Positions 6,773-15,118 of a DNA stretch of 33,996 bases are shown one piece after another. A program made the position numbers and the translations under genes. This DNA is from Gemmatimonas phototrophica (GTDB taxonomy: Bacteria; Latescibacterota; UBA2968; UBA8231): positions 1-33,996 of the forward strand of contig CAMAVQ010000026.1 in assembly GCA_945861755.1 (NCBI GenBank), in the 5' to 3' direction. How positions within the stretch are numbered: position 1 is the stretch's first letter; every line of letters begins with the position of its first letter. The notes beneath the pieces were generated by a model, which saw only the letters and a program-made list of their open reading frames with translations, was not told the DNA's origin and ran no database searches.

Positions 6773-9082
6773 ATGAAATCCTCTAGAACCCACTTCCTCT
6801 GGATCCCCCTCGCGCTGCTGACGGCACTAGCGGTTCCCGCACAGGGCTACAACGCCCAGGTGGCGGTGGCGACCCCGGTGGCCGGCATCACCGTAGACGG
6901 CGACCTGACCGATTGGCCGCCCGCCCTCACCGCCTACCCGCTGCGTTTTCCCGAATATGGTGAAGGACCCCGCGACGAAAGCGATTTCCAGGGGTGGTTC
7001 TGCCTCGGGTACAACCAGGCAGAGAACGCCCTGTACCTGGCAGTGGAGGTAGAGGACGAGTCGGTGGTGGTCGGTAGCCAGCAGGACAACCTCGGCTGGA
7101 ATACCCAGGATGGATGCGAGGTCTTCCTCAGCCTGGGGCAGCCGCCCATTCCGGGGGTGATCCAATACACCTGCTACGGGAATACCTTGGGGGTGTACGG
7201 GCGGGGTGGGCTGGAAGACACCCGGGTTGCCGTGCAGCGGACGGCCAGCGGCCACCGCTACGAGTGGCGCCTGGACCTGGAGCGCCTGGGCCAGGGCCAG
7301 GTGCGTCTGGAACCGCGGGCAATCCTGTGGTTGGATGTGGCGACCAACGACAAGGACGAGGATGGCTCCTTCTCGTGGATGGCCTGGGGGCAGGGGGTAT
7401 CCAAGCTCCAGTACCCCGAGCGCCTAGGGCTGGCGGTGCTGGTGGCCGGCGGCGCGCTGCCGGGGGAGGTGGCCAAGCTGGTGCAGGTGGCGGTCGCCCA
7501 GCGGGCGGCGCAGACGGGCGGCATGATCGAGCAGGCCACCGGGTACCAGATGTTCTTCACCGGGGTGCTGCTGGCCGTCACCCTGCTGCACCTGCTGCTC
7601 TTCCTCTTCGACCGCCAATGGCGGCCCAACCTCTATTACGCCCTGTACACCGGTTTCATCGCCGCGGCCATCTTCCTGGCCTTTCAGCTGGAGTTCGCCC
7701 CAGGAGTGGTCAGTGCCTACGTGGTGTTGCTGCGCGACGTAGCTCTGGGACTGGTGGGGGTGCTGGGGTTACTCTTTCTGTACTCCCTGTTCTACCCACG
7801 TTTCCCCAAACGGTTCTGGATCCTGCTCGGCCTCCTGGCCGGCCCGGCCTACTTCGTGTACCTGGGTTTGAACGGCCAGGCCAATGTGCCGGCCCTGACG
7901 CTGCCGACCAACGGCCCCCTGCCGGGCTGGCTCTTTGGCCGTGCGCAGACTCTGCAGCAGCTGGTCTTCAGTGCGGTGGGCCTGTGGGTGGGGTTGGTCT
8001 GGCTGCTGGTCTACGTGGAGTACATACGGGTGCTCCTGCGGGCCGTGCGCCAGAAGCAACCCGGCGCCTGGATCATCGCCGTCGGTTTCCTGGCCTTTGC
8101 CCTCAACCTCTCGCCCTTGTTCAGTCAGGGCCAACTCGACCTGTCAGTGCTGGCCTGGGTGCTGCTGCCGCTGATCTCCATGTCGGTGTACCTGGCCCAC
8201 CGGGTGGCGCGCACCAACCGGGAATTGCAGGTGCAGCTGCACCAGGTCAGGGAGCTGTCGGCCAAGGCCCTGGAGCAGAACCAGGCCCTGACCCAGGCGA
8301 ATCTACAAATTCAGGAGCAGAACCGGGAGCTGGAGGAGGCCAACCGCCAGATCCAGGAGGCCAACCGCCTCAAGTCGCAGTTTCTGGCCAATATGTCGCA
8401 CGAACTGCGCACCCCGATGAACGCCATCGTCGGGTTCTCGAAGATCGTCTACCGCAAGGCCCAGGGGCTCCTGCCCCCCCGGCAATTGGAGAACCTGGAG
8501 CGGATCAGCCAGAGCACCGAAATTCTCATGAACCTGATCAACGACATCCTCGACCTGTCCAAGATCGAGGCGGGCAAGCTGGAGATGCAGCCCGAGCGCT
8601 TCTCGGTCAAGACGCTGGTGGAGGGCTGTGTCAGCACCGTGAGCCCGATGGTCAAACCTGGGGTCGAACTGCGCACCGAGGTGAGCGAGGATCTCCCTCC
8701 GGTCTACACCGACCTGCCGCGGCTGCGCCAGATCCTGATCAATCTGTTGAGCAACGCCGCCAAGTTTACCGCAGAGGGCAGTATCGCCATCGCGGCCCGG
8801 CCGGCGGACTCAGGGCATTTTGCCCTCTCGGTGGCCGACACCGGCATCGGCATCCCGACCCAGGCCCTGAACTACATCTTTGAGGAATTCCGCCAGGTGG
8901 ACGGCTCTACCACCCGCAGGTACGGGGGCACCGGCCTGGGGCTGTCGATCTCGAAGAAACTGGTCCAGATGCTGGGAGGGACCATCCAGGTGGAGAGCGA
9001 GGTGGGCAAGGGTTCCGTGTTCACCCTCACCCTGCCCCTCCAGTGCGGCCTTGCCCACCCGCCGCCGGAGTTGCGCCGATGA
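6773..9082 (+). CDS. Sensor histidine kinase: CBM9-like domain, 7TM region, kinase core
   Basis: A 769-residue membrane kinase. Residues 1-24 are a signal peptide. Residues 28-235 form an extracytoplasmic CBM9-like domain (ITVDGDLTDWP near 40, NTQDGCEVFLSLG, then a closing KLQYPERLGLAV). Seven hydrophobic helices follow (about 258-476), resembling the 7TMR-DISM arrangement. A Gln/Glu/Asn-rich coiled coil (482-530) leads to the HisKA domain with phospho-acceptor His543 in ANMSHELRTPMN. The HATPase domain has Asn661 (NLLSNAAKFT), Asp689 (DTGIGI) and the GGTGLGLS loop from about 717. The start ATG has only a weak AGGG site; upstream in-frame codons lie in the preceding hairpin. Its stop overlaps the next start (ATGA). 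It probably senses an extracellular sugar or glycan and phosphorylates the receivers downstream; the ligand is inferred. Confidence 0.88.
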   Translation: MKSSRTHFLWIPLALLTALAVPAQGYNAQVAVATPVAGITVDGDLTDWPPALTAYPLRFPEYGEGPRDESDFQGWFCLGYNQAENALYLAVEVEDESVVVGSQQDNLGWNTQDGCEVFLSLGQPPIPGVIQYTCYGNTLGVYGRGGLEDTRVAVQRTASGHRYEWRLDLERLGQGQVRLEPRAILWLDVATNDKDEDGSFSWMAWGQGVSKLQYPERLGLAVLVAGGALPGEVAKLVQVAVAQRAAQTGGMIEQATGYQMFFTGVLLAVTLLHLLLFLFDRQWRPNLYYALYTGFIAAAIFLAFQLEFAPGVVSAYVVLLRDVALGLVGVLGLLFLYSLFYPRFPKRFWILLGLLAGPAYFVYLGLNGQANVPALTLPTNGPLPGWLFGRAQTLQQLVFSAVGLWVGLVWLLVYVEYIRVLLRAVRQKQPGAWIIAVGFLAFALNLSPLFSQGQLDLSVLAWVLLPLISMSVYLAHRVARTNRELQVQLHQVRELSAKALEQNQALTQANLQIQEQNRELEEANRQIQEANRLKSQFLANMSHELRTPMNAIVGFSKIVYRKAQGLLPPRQLENLERISQSTEILMNLINDILDLSKIEAGKLEMQPERFSVKTLVEGCVSTVSPMVKPGVELRTEVSEDLPPVYTDLPRLRQILINLLSNAAKFTAEGSIAIAARPADSGHFALSVADTGIGIPTQALNYIFEEFRQVDGSTTRRYGGTGLGLSISKKLVQMLGGTIQVESEVGKGSVFTLTLPLQCGLAHPPPELRR

Positions 9083-9438
9083 AGAAGATCCTGATCGTGG
9101 AAGATGTGGAGATGAACCGCGACCTGCTGGTTCAGCTGCTCGAAGACTGCTACCAGCTTTTTGAGGCCGACAGCGGGCCGCGGGGGCTGGAGCTGGCCCG
9201 GCACGAGCGGCCCGACCTGATCCTACTGGACATCTCCCTGCCCGGCATGGATGGGTACGAGGTGGCCAGGCAGTTGCGCGCCGACCCGGACCTGAGGCGT
9301 GTCCCGCTGATCGCCGTCACCGCCCACGCCATGGCCGGCGACCAGGAGCGCATCTTCGCGCAGGGTTTCGACGACTACGTCGCCAAACCCATCGACGAGG
9401 AAGAACTCTGGGCCAAGGTCGAAAAGCACCTTCCCTGA
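9079..9438 (+). CDS. Single-domain response regulator (CheY/DivK-like)
   Basis: A 119-residue receiver domain with no output domain. The acidic pocket is Glu8 and Asp9, the phospho-acceptor is Asp51 in DLILLDISLPGMDGYE, the conserved Thr is in AVTAHA, and the Lys is in VAKPID. The pattern AVTAHAMAGDQERIFAQGFDDYVAKPID is typical of DivK-like and hybrid-kinase receivers. The ATG overlaps the kinase stop by four bases (ATGA), so translation is coupled. It could pass phosphate to a histidine phosphotransfer protein encoded elsewhere, act as a phosphate sink, or modulate the kinase directly. Confidence 0.9.
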   Translation: MKKILIVEDVEMNRDLLVQLLEDCYQLFEADSGPRGLELARHERPDLILLDISLPGMDGYEVARQLRADPDLRRVPLIAVTAHAMAGDQERIFAQGFDDYVAKPIDEEELWAKVEKHLP

Positions 9439-9448
9439 AGGAGGAGAG

Positions 9449-10807
9449 ATGTCTGCCAAGATCCTCATCGTCGACGACGAGCCTTTCAATATCGACCTGC
9501 TGGAGCAGCAGTTGGAGGAGCAGGGGTACCAGACCTGTGCCGCCCACAGCGGCGAAGAGGCGCTCGAGCAGGTGGCCGCCGGCAAACCAGGTCTGGTGCT
9601 GCTGGACTGGATGATGCCGGGCATGGACGGCATGGAGGTGCTGCGGCGCCTGCGCGCCACGCCCCAGTGGCAGGCCCTGCCGGTGATTATGCTCACCGCC
9701 CGCGCCTCCACCCAGGACAAGGTGGCCGGCCTGGACGCCGGGGCCGACGACTATCTGACCAAGCCCATTGACGAGGCCGAACTGGGGGCGCGCATCCGCG
9801 CCATGCTGCGCATCGCCCGCCTGGAGCAGGAGAACCGCTCCCTGCGCCAGGCCGTGCAGAGCCAGGTCCAGTTCAAAGGCATCATCGGCAAGAGCCGGGC
9901 CATGGAGGCGGTGTACCAGCTGCTGCGCAAGGTGGTGGACAGCGATACCACGGTGCTGCTGAGCGGCGAGACCGGCACCGGCAAGGAAGTGCTGGCCCGC
10001 TGCATCCACCAGGAGGGACCGCGCCGCGAGCGGCCCTTTGTGGCCATCAACTGCGGGGCTATGGCCGAGACGCTGTTGGAGAGCGAGTTGTTTGGCCACA
10101 AGAAGGGTTCCTTCACCGGGGCGGTCAACGACCGGCCGGGGCTCTTCGAGACCGCCGACGGGGGCACCCTCTTCCTCGACGAGATCGGTGAGACCACCCC
10201 GGGCCTGCAGGTGCGCCTCTTGCGGGCGGTGCAGGAGGGCGAGATCCGCCGGGTGGGTGAGGAGCAGGTGCGCCACGTGGATGTGCGGGTGATCGCCGCC
10301 ACCCACCGCGAGCTGAAACAGGCAGTGGCCGAGGGCCGTTTCCGCGAGGATCTCTACTACCGGCTCAATGTTTTCCCCATCGGGCTGCCGCCCCTGCGCC
10401 AGCGGCGGGAGGACATCCCGGAGCTGGCCCTGCATTTTCTGGGACAGTTGCACCAGCGAGACCCCAAGGCGCCCGAGGGTTTCACCGCCCGGGCCATGGA
10501 TTTGCTGTGCGCCTACGAGTGGCCGGGCAATATCCGCGAGTTGCAGAACGAGGTGGAAAGGGCGGCCCTGCTGGGGGCTGGCGAGGCGCGCATCGATGCC
10601 GGCCATCTTTCTGAGCGGTTGGCTGGCGGACTGCCTCCGGTCCCGCGCCGGGGCAAACTCAAAGAGGTGTTGGCCCAGGTGGAGCAGGAGCTGATCACCC
10701 AGACCCTGGAAAGGCGACAGGGCAACCGCACCCACGCCGCCGAGGAGTTGGGCATGAGCCGCTGGGGCCTGGTGCAGAAGATCAAGGAATACGGCCTGGG
10801 GGCTTGA
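9449..10807 (+). CDS. NtrC-family sigma-54-dependent response regulator
   Basis: A 452-residue activator with the standard three parts. The receiver domain (1-120) has phospho-acceptor Asp53 in LLDWMMPGMDG. The AAA+ domain (about 144-375) has Walker A GETGTGKE (173-180), the sigma-54 contact loop GSFTGA (220-225; the usual form is GAFTGA), Walker B LFLDE (241-245), and arginine-finger candidates in FREDLYYRLN (298-307). The C-terminal Fis-type helix-turn-helix is about 427-450 (AAEELGMSRWGLVQKIKEYG). AAGGAGGAGAG precedes the ATG, and the gene lies 10 bases after the receiver. It probably activates the sigma-54 promoter at 6393 and others. Ser for Ala in the contact loop is a known tolerated variant in some family members. 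Confidence 0.93.
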   Translation: MSAKILIVDDEPFNIDLLEQQLEEQGYQTCAAHSGEEALEQVAAGKPGLVLLDWMMPGMDGMEVLRRLRATPQWQALPVIMLTARASTQDKVAGLDAGADDYLTKPIDEAELGARIRAMLRIARLEQENRSLRQAVQSQVQFKGIIGKSRAMEAVYQLLRKVVDSDTTVLLSGETGTGKEVLARCIHQEGPRRERPFVAINCGAMAETLLESELFGHKKGSFTGAVNDRPGLFETADGGTLFLDEIGETTPGLQVRLLRAVQEGEIRRVGEEQVRHVDVRVIAATHRELKQAVAEGRFREDLYYRLNVFPIGLPPLRQRREDIPELALHFLGQLHQRDPKAPEGFTARAMDLLCAYEWPGNIRELQNEVERAALLGAGEARIDAGHLSERLAGGLPPVPRRGKLKEVLAQVEQELITQTLERRQGNRTHAAEELGMSRWGLVQKIKEYGLGA

Positions 10808-10817
10808 CCAAAAAGAG

Positions 10818-10848
10818 AAACGGGCGCATCCTGAGGATGCACCCGTTT
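10818..10848 (+). terminator. Terminator after the signalling operon
   Basis: Arms at 10818-10831 and 10835-10848 pair over 14 positions with one mismatch and a three-base loop (TGA). The 3' arm ends GTTT and is followed by CCTTTACC, a modest T-rich stretch. It lies 10 bases after the stop of the NtrC-type gene and separates this operon from the haem genes. Confidence 0.7.
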
Positions 10849-10900
10849 CCTTTACCGAGGACAGCGGGTCTTTACAGACGGGCCGTCCTGTTCCAGGCGG

Positions 10901-10995
10901 CTACCACCTGGAGCTAAAACTTAGGTGGTAGACCTCCCTGTGGATTCCATATAATGGACCACCTCCTTTCTTTTAGTGCCCGCACTTTGCGGGCA
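10901..10995 (+). promoter_or_regulatory. Folded leader upstream of the haem genes, candidate attenuator or small RNA
   Basis: The 290-base gap before hemY is packed with hairpins. Helix A pairs CTACCACCT (10901-10909) with AGGTGGTAG (10923-10931). Helix C runs 10940-10962 (GTGG/CCAC plus TCCAT/ATGGA). Helix D is an eight-pair perfect stem at 10977-10995. The strand AGGTGGT of helix A can instead pair with a second ACCACCT at 10958-10964, which is followed at once by CCTTTCTTTTA. Helix A and this alternative exclude each other, as in attenuators. A smaller hairpin (GTCT/AGAC) lies near 10869-10880. I cannot match it to a known riboswitch class. Confidence 0.4.
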
Positions 10996-11098
10996 GATGA
11001 AACAACCCTGAGCCGCGTCCGGCCCAGGATGGATTGATTTCTGCTTTAATATACCTTGCGGCAGGGCTCACTTGCAAGCAAAAAAAACAGAGGCGTTC

Positions 11099-12484
11099 AT
11101 GAGCGACCAAAACCCCCTAGAAGTGGCGGTGATCGGTGCCGGCGTCACCGGTCTGACCCTGGCCCATTTGCTCGACCGCCAGGGTATTCCCGTCCGCGTG
11201 TACGAGGCCCAATCCCGACCCGGTGGGGCCATACGCACCAGCCATGAGGGGGGATTCCTGATTGAGCACGGCCCCAACAGCGCCCAGGACACCACCCCGC
11301 TATTGCACCAACTCTTCGCCGGCTTGGGCATCGCCGACCAGTTGGAATACGCCAGCCCGGCTGCCAAGAACCGCTATGTGGTGCGGGGCGGCAAGTTACA
11401 CGCCGTGCCTCTGGGTCCGCCAGCCCTGTTGGGCACCCGGCTCTTTTCGGGGGCGGCCAAGCTCCGCCTGCTGGTCGAACCTTTTGTCCGCCGCTCCGAC
11501 CCGGAACAGGACGAGGATCTGGCCCATTTTGTCGAGCGCCGCCTGGGCCGCGAATTCCTCGACTATGCCATCGATCCCTTTGTCTCTGGGGTGTTCGCCG
11601 GGCTGCCAGAGAAATTGAGTGTGAGGAGCGCCTTCCCCCGGCTGTGGGAGCTGGAGCAGCGCTATGGCAGCCTGATCAAGGGGGCGATCCTGGGCGCGCG
11701 CGAGCGCCGCAAAAGGCAGGACCAGTCCAAGCAGAGCGCCCAGTCCTTCTCCTTTAAAGAGGGTCTGCAGACCCTGACCAACGCCCTGGTCCGCGCCCTG
11801 GGCGACAAGGTCCACACCGGCACGCCGCTGCAGGTGCTGCGCCAGACGCCCGAGGGGTTTGCCCTGGAACTGGCCAACCACCCCGAAGTGGTCCGCGCCC
11901 GCGCCGTGGTGCTCACCATCCCGGCCCACGGATACGAAGGGCTGGAGCTGGGCTTCGACTGCACCGCCGCCCGCCAGGCCCTGGCCCAGATCTACTATCC
12001 GCCGGTGGCAGTGGTCTTCTGCGGGTATCGCCGCAACCCCATGGACCACCCGCTGGATGGTTTTGGTTTTCTGGTGCCGCGCCGCGAAAACCGGCAGATC
12101 CTGGGGTCGCTGTGGAATTCCTCGCTCTTTGGGGGCCGGGCGCCCGAGGGGGGCCTGGCCCTGACGGTTTTTGTGGGTGGCAGCCGGCAGCCCGAACATG
12201 CCCTGTGGCCCGAGGACAAATTGCTGGGGGTGGTGGCGGAGGAACTGAAGGAGCTGCTGGGGCTGCAAGAGCGGCCCGACCACCAGGCCCTCTTCCGCTG
12301 GCCCCGGGCCATCCCCCAGTACCAGGTGGGCCACCAGCGGCTCATGGAAGCGGTGGAAGCCTGTGAGCGACAGCACCCCGGCCTCTACCTGGGCGGCAAC
12401 TTCCGCGGCGGCATCTCGGTAGCCGACTGCGTCAAGAGCGCCCACACCCTGGCCGACCGGGTGGCTGGCGCGCTTGCCGGGTAG
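11099..12484 (+). CDS. hemY: Protoporphyrinogen/coproporphyrinogen oxidase (HemY type)
   Basis: A 461-residue FAD enzyme of the oxygen-dependent-type protoporphyrinogen oxidase family (variously called HemG, HemY or CgoX). It carries out the six-electron oxidation late in haem synthesis. The N-terminus has the dinucleotide-binding motif VAVIGAGVTGLTLAHLL (Gly13, Gly15, Gly18), with the acidic Glu at the end of the second strand (RVYEAQSRPGGA). The C-terminus has the family signature YLGGNFRGGISVADCVKSA. Length is normal. I chose the ATG at 11099, preceded by AGAGGCG, over an in-frame start 27 bases upstream. No transmembrane segment is apparent, so it is probably soluble or peripheral. Its neighbour hemA supports the assignment. 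Whether the substrate is protoporphyrinogen or coproporphyrinogen cannot be told. Confidence 0.9.
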   Translation: MSDQNPLEVAVIGAGVTGLTLAHLLDRQGIPVRVYEAQSRPGGAIRTSHEGGFLIEHGPNSAQDTTPLLHQLFAGLGIADQLEYASPAAKNRYVVRGGKLHAVPLGPPALLGTRLFSGAAKLRLLVEPFVRRSDPEQDEDLAHFVERRLGREFLDYAIDPFVSGVFAGLPEKLSVRSAFPRLWELEQRYGSLIKGAILGARERRKRQDQSKQSAQSFSFKEGLQTLTNALVRALGDKVHTGTPLQVLRQTPEGFALELANHPEVVRARAVVLTIPAHGYEGLELGFDCTAARQALAQIYYPPVAVVFCGYRRNPMDHPLDGFGFLVPRRENRQILGSLWNSSLFGGRAPEGGLALTVFVGGSRQPEHALWPEDKLLGVVAEELKELLGLQERPDHQALFRWPRAIPQYQVGHQRLMEAVEACERQHPGLYLGGNFRGGISVADCVKSAHTLADRVAGALAG

Positions 12485-12543
12485 GGGGGTTTTGCGGTTA
12501 TTCCTAAAGATTGGCCCTTAACCCCTGTCCGGCGAAGCGCAAC

Positions 12544-13821
12544 GTGCATATCCTGGCCCTAGGCCTCAACCACACCACCGCGCCGGTGGAAGTCCGCGAG
12601 AAGCTGGCCTTCCCCGAGTCGGTCCTACCCCAGGCCCTCAGGGAATTGACCGGGCGCTACGGTCTGCGCGAGGCGGCCATCCTCTCTACCTGCAACCGCG
12701 CCGAGATCTACGCCGCCAGCGACGGGGAAAGTGGGGATGGCCTGTGGGATTTTTTGTCCGAGGCCCACGGGGTGGATCAAGAGCAGCTGCAGCCCCATTT
12801 CTACCAGCACCGCGACGGGGAGGTGGCCAGCCATCTGTTCCGGGTGGCCTGCGGCATCGACTCGTTGGTCATCGGCGAGTCGCAGATCATGGCCCAGGTG
12901 CGCACCGCTCTTGAGGCGGCTCAGCAGAACGGCGCGGCCCGGCTGCAGATCAACGAACTCTTCCAGCGCTCCCTGCACGTGGGCAAGCGGGCCCGCTCCG
13001 AAACGGAGATCGGTCACGGCCGGCTCTCCATCAGCACCGCAGCAGTAGAACTGGCCGGCCAGGTCTTCGATCGGCTCGAAGGCCGGCAGGCCCTGCTGCT
13101 GGGCGCCGGGGAGATGGCCGAGTTGACCGCCCAGTACCTGGTGGAGAGCGGTATCAGCAAGCTCCTGGTGGTCAACCGCACCCTGGAGCGCGCCCAGGAT
13201 CTGGCCCATCGTTTTCAGGGGGAAGCCCTGCCCTTTGACCAGATGTCCTCGGCCCTGGCCGCGGTGGATATCGTCATCTCCTCCACTTCGGCACCCGGTT
13301 TTGTTATTTTCCCCCCGGCCATTCAATTGGTCATGCGCCAGCGCCGGGGTCGGCCGCTCTTCCTCATCGACATCGCCGTGCCGCGCGACATCGATCCGGC
13401 CGTCAAACAACTGGACAACGTCTTCCTCTTCGATATCGACGACCTGGAGCAGGTGGTGCGCGCCAACCGCCAGGACCGGGAGCGCGAGATCCTCAAGGTC
13501 CAGGCGCTGATCGACGAGGAGTTGAAGAGTTTTCTCCACTGGTTCAACGCCCAGGGCACCGGTCCGCTGATCCAGTCCCTGCACCAGCGCGCCGAGGAGT
13601 TGCGCCAGGCCGAGCTGGAGCGCTGGTCGGCCAAGCTGGCCCACCTCTCCGAGCCGGACCGCCAATTGGTGGAGGGCCTGCTGCGGGGCTACGCCAACAA
13701 GATGCTCCATCAACCCCTGGTCCAGATCCGCGAGTTTGCCAATACCGAGGACGGGTACCTGCGTCTGGACACGGTGCGGCGGCTTTTCGGCCTGGGTGGG
13801 CCTCCGGAGCAGAAGGGCTGA
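12544..13821 (+). CDS. hemA: Glutamyl-tRNA reductase
   Basis: A 425-residue enzyme that reduces glutamate attached to its tRNA to glutamate-1-semialdehyde, the first step of C5-pathway tetrapyrrole synthesis. It shows ILALGLNHTTAPVEVREK at the start, the catalytic Cys50 in ILSTCNRAEIY, FRVACGIDSLVIGE-type substrate-binding motifs, the NADPH-binding LLLGAGEMAELTA, and the C-terminal helical dimerisation domain. With the GTG start at 12544 the catalytic cysteine is residue 50, as in E. coli. An upstream in-frame TTG at 12511 would add 11 residues and is less likely. Neither start has a strong ribosome site. The stop is separated by one base from the next ATG (TGAGATG). Confidence 0.93.
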   Translation: MHILALGLNHTTAPVEVREKLAFPESVLPQALRELTGRYGLREAAILSTCNRAEIYAASDGESGDGLWDFLSEAHGVDQEQLQPHFYQHRDGEVASHLFRVACGIDSLVIGESQIMAQVRTALEAAQQNGAARLQINELFQRSLHVGKRARSETEIGHGRLSISTAAVELAGQVFDRLEGRQALLLGAGEMAELTAQYLVESGISKLLVVNRTLERAQDLAHRFQGEALPFDQMSSALAAVDIVISSTSAPGFVIFPPAIQLVMRQRRGRPLFLIDIAVPRDIDPAVKQLDNVFLFDIDDLEQVVRANRQDREREILKVQALIDEELKSFLHWFNAQGTGPLIQSLHQRAEELRQAELERWSAKLAHLSEPDRQLVEGLLRGYANKMLHQPLVQIREFANTEDGYLRLDTVRRLFGLGGPPEQKG

Positions 13822-13822
13822 G

Positions 13823-14635
13823 ATGACGGCCGCCTGCCAGACCTTTCTGGGGATCTCCCTGCTGCTCTACCTGGCCGGGGCCCTGCTCTATTTGGGCCAT
13901 TTCCTGCGGCGGCAGGGCACCTGGGAGGAGTGGGGTCGCCGCGCCCTACAGTGGGGCGTGGCCATCCACTCGGCGGGCATTCTCATGCACTTCCTGTTCT
14001 CGGGACTCTCGCCTTTTTCCAACCTGCTGCCGGTGATCTCGCTGCTGATCATCGCCGGCCTGCTGGTCGGCCTGGTCCTGGAGCGCCACACCCGCATCCG
14101 CCGTCTGAATCTGTTATTAGCCCCCCTGGCCTTCTTCGGGCTGCTCTATTTGTTGTTGATGCCGGTGCGCCTGGAAGGGGCCTCTTCGGTGCTCTTGCAC
14201 TACCCCTGGCTGGGCGTACACGTGGCGGCCACCCTGTTGGGGAACGTGGGTTTTGCCCTGGCTTTTGCCGCTGCCACCATCTATCTGGCCCAGGGCCGCC
14301 TGCTCAAACAGGGCCGTCTCAACAGCCTGCTGCCGGCCCTGGACACCGCGGCCAGCGCCACCTACCGCTTTGCTGCGGTGGGCTTTGCTTTTTTCAGTCT
14401 GGGATTGGGCATGGGTATCCTCTGGCTCTACGGCGCGCCCGGTGAATACCTGGCCAGGGGAGACACCAAGATCTGGATGGCCATGCCCTCGTGGCTGCTT
14501 TTCGCCACTTACCTCTACCTGCGCGGGTTGCGTGGCAGCCACGGCAGCCGGCTCAAGTGGCTGGTCGTCGCCGGCTTCCTCTCGGCCGCGGCAAATCTTT
14601 TAGTGGTGCGCCACCATTTCATCGACAACCCCTGA
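13823..14635 (+). CDS. CcsA/HemX-family membrane protein
   Basis: A 270-residue integral membrane protein with about eight hydrophobic helices. It belongs to the cytochrome c assembly family (CcsA/ResC, HemX, YpjD). The HVAATLLGNVGFALAFAAA helix matches the family. The haem-handling WWD motif (WGxxWxWD) is degenerate: the corresponding region reads APGEYLARGDTKIW, keeping only an Asp and a Lys. Position directly after hemA (stop and start separated by one base) is the same as for Bacillus hemX, which influences glutamyl-tRNA reductase levels. HemX-like regulation of HemA is therefore more likely than cytochrome c ligation. Confident about family, less about role. Confidence 0.82.
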   Translation: MTAACQTFLGISLLLYLAGALLYLGHFLRRQGTWEEWGRRALQWGVAIHSAGILMHFLFSGLSPFSNLLPVISLLIIAGLLVGLVLERHTRIRRLNLLLAPLAFFGLLYLLLMPVRLEGASSVLLHYPWLGVHVAATLLGNVGFALAFAAATIYLAQGRLLKQGRLNSLLPALDTAASATYRFAAVGFAFFSLGLGMGILWLYGAPGEYLARGDTKIWMAMPSWLLFATYLYLRGLRGSHGSRLKWLVVAGFLSAAANLLVVRHHFIDNP

Positions 14636-14653
14636 GGCTGAAAGGATCGGGCA

Positions 14654-14968
14654 ATGACAGAGTTCAGCAATGTAACGGTGATCAAGAAGGCCAATGTCTA
14701 TGCCGATGGCAAGGTCACCAGTCGCACCGTGCTCTTTGCGGACGGCTCGAAGAAGACCCTGGGCATCATGTTGCCTGGGGAATACGAATTCGGCACGTCC
14801 GAAAAAGAAATTATGGAGATCCTGGCCGGCGAACTGGAGGTCCTGCTGCCGGGGGCCAAGGACTGGCAGAAGGTGAGCGGTGGCCAGTCTTTTGAGGTGC
14901 CGGCCCAGGCGAAATTCAGCCTTAGGGTCACCAGCCTCACTGACTATTGCTGTACCTATGTGAAATAA
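14654..14968 (+). CDS. ppnP: Pyrimidine/purine nucleoside phosphorylase (PpnP, DUF1255)
   Basis: A 104-residue single cupin-like protein matching the PpnP/YaiE family along its whole length. It shows the N-terminal [18 protein letters not shown], the core [35 protein letters not shown], and the closing [14 protein letters not shown] followed by DYCCTYV. Family members phosphorolyse several nucleosides to the base and ribose 1-phosphate. AAAGGAT precedes the ATG, and the gene lies 18 bases after the HemX-like gene, so it is probably the last gene of the haem operon. No functional link with haem synthesis is known to me. A strong terminator follows. Confidence 0.92.
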   Translation: MTEFSNVTVIKKANVYADGKVTSRTVLFADGSKKTLGIMLPGEYEFGTSEKEIMEILAGELEVLLPGAKDWQKVSGGQSFEVPAQAKFSLRVTSLTDYCCTYVK

Positions 14969-14992
14969 CGGCTTAAAGGGAGATCTCCTTTC

Positions 14993-15030
14993 CCGGCCTT
15001 GCCAGAGCGACTGGCAGAGCCGGTTTTTTT
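14993..15030 (+). terminator. Rho-independent terminator of the haem operon
   Basis: CCGGC(CT)TGCCAG and CTGGCA(GA)GCCGG form a stem with a two-base internal mismatch region and a five-base loop, followed directly by seven T residues (15024-15030). It sits 25 bases after the ppnP stop. Confidence 0.9.
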
Positions 15031-15118
15031 GTGTTGTTCGATAAAAAACTTGGCAGGGGCTAGGTAGCCGGGTAGGATTAAGGAGATAGCTATGGACCCC
15101 GGCAGTCTGGAAGGAGAG

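Noticed and set aside
7114-8883. Alternative plus-strand frame (about 590 codons) inside the sensor kinase gene
   Set aside because: Gly/Ala/Pro/Arg-rich out-of-frame translation; the kinase frame has all expected motifs.
10861-10995. 6S RNA, tRNA or known riboswitch
   Set aside because: Hairpins are present, but I find no cloverleaf, no long rod with a central bubble, and no conserved riboswitch core that I can recognise.
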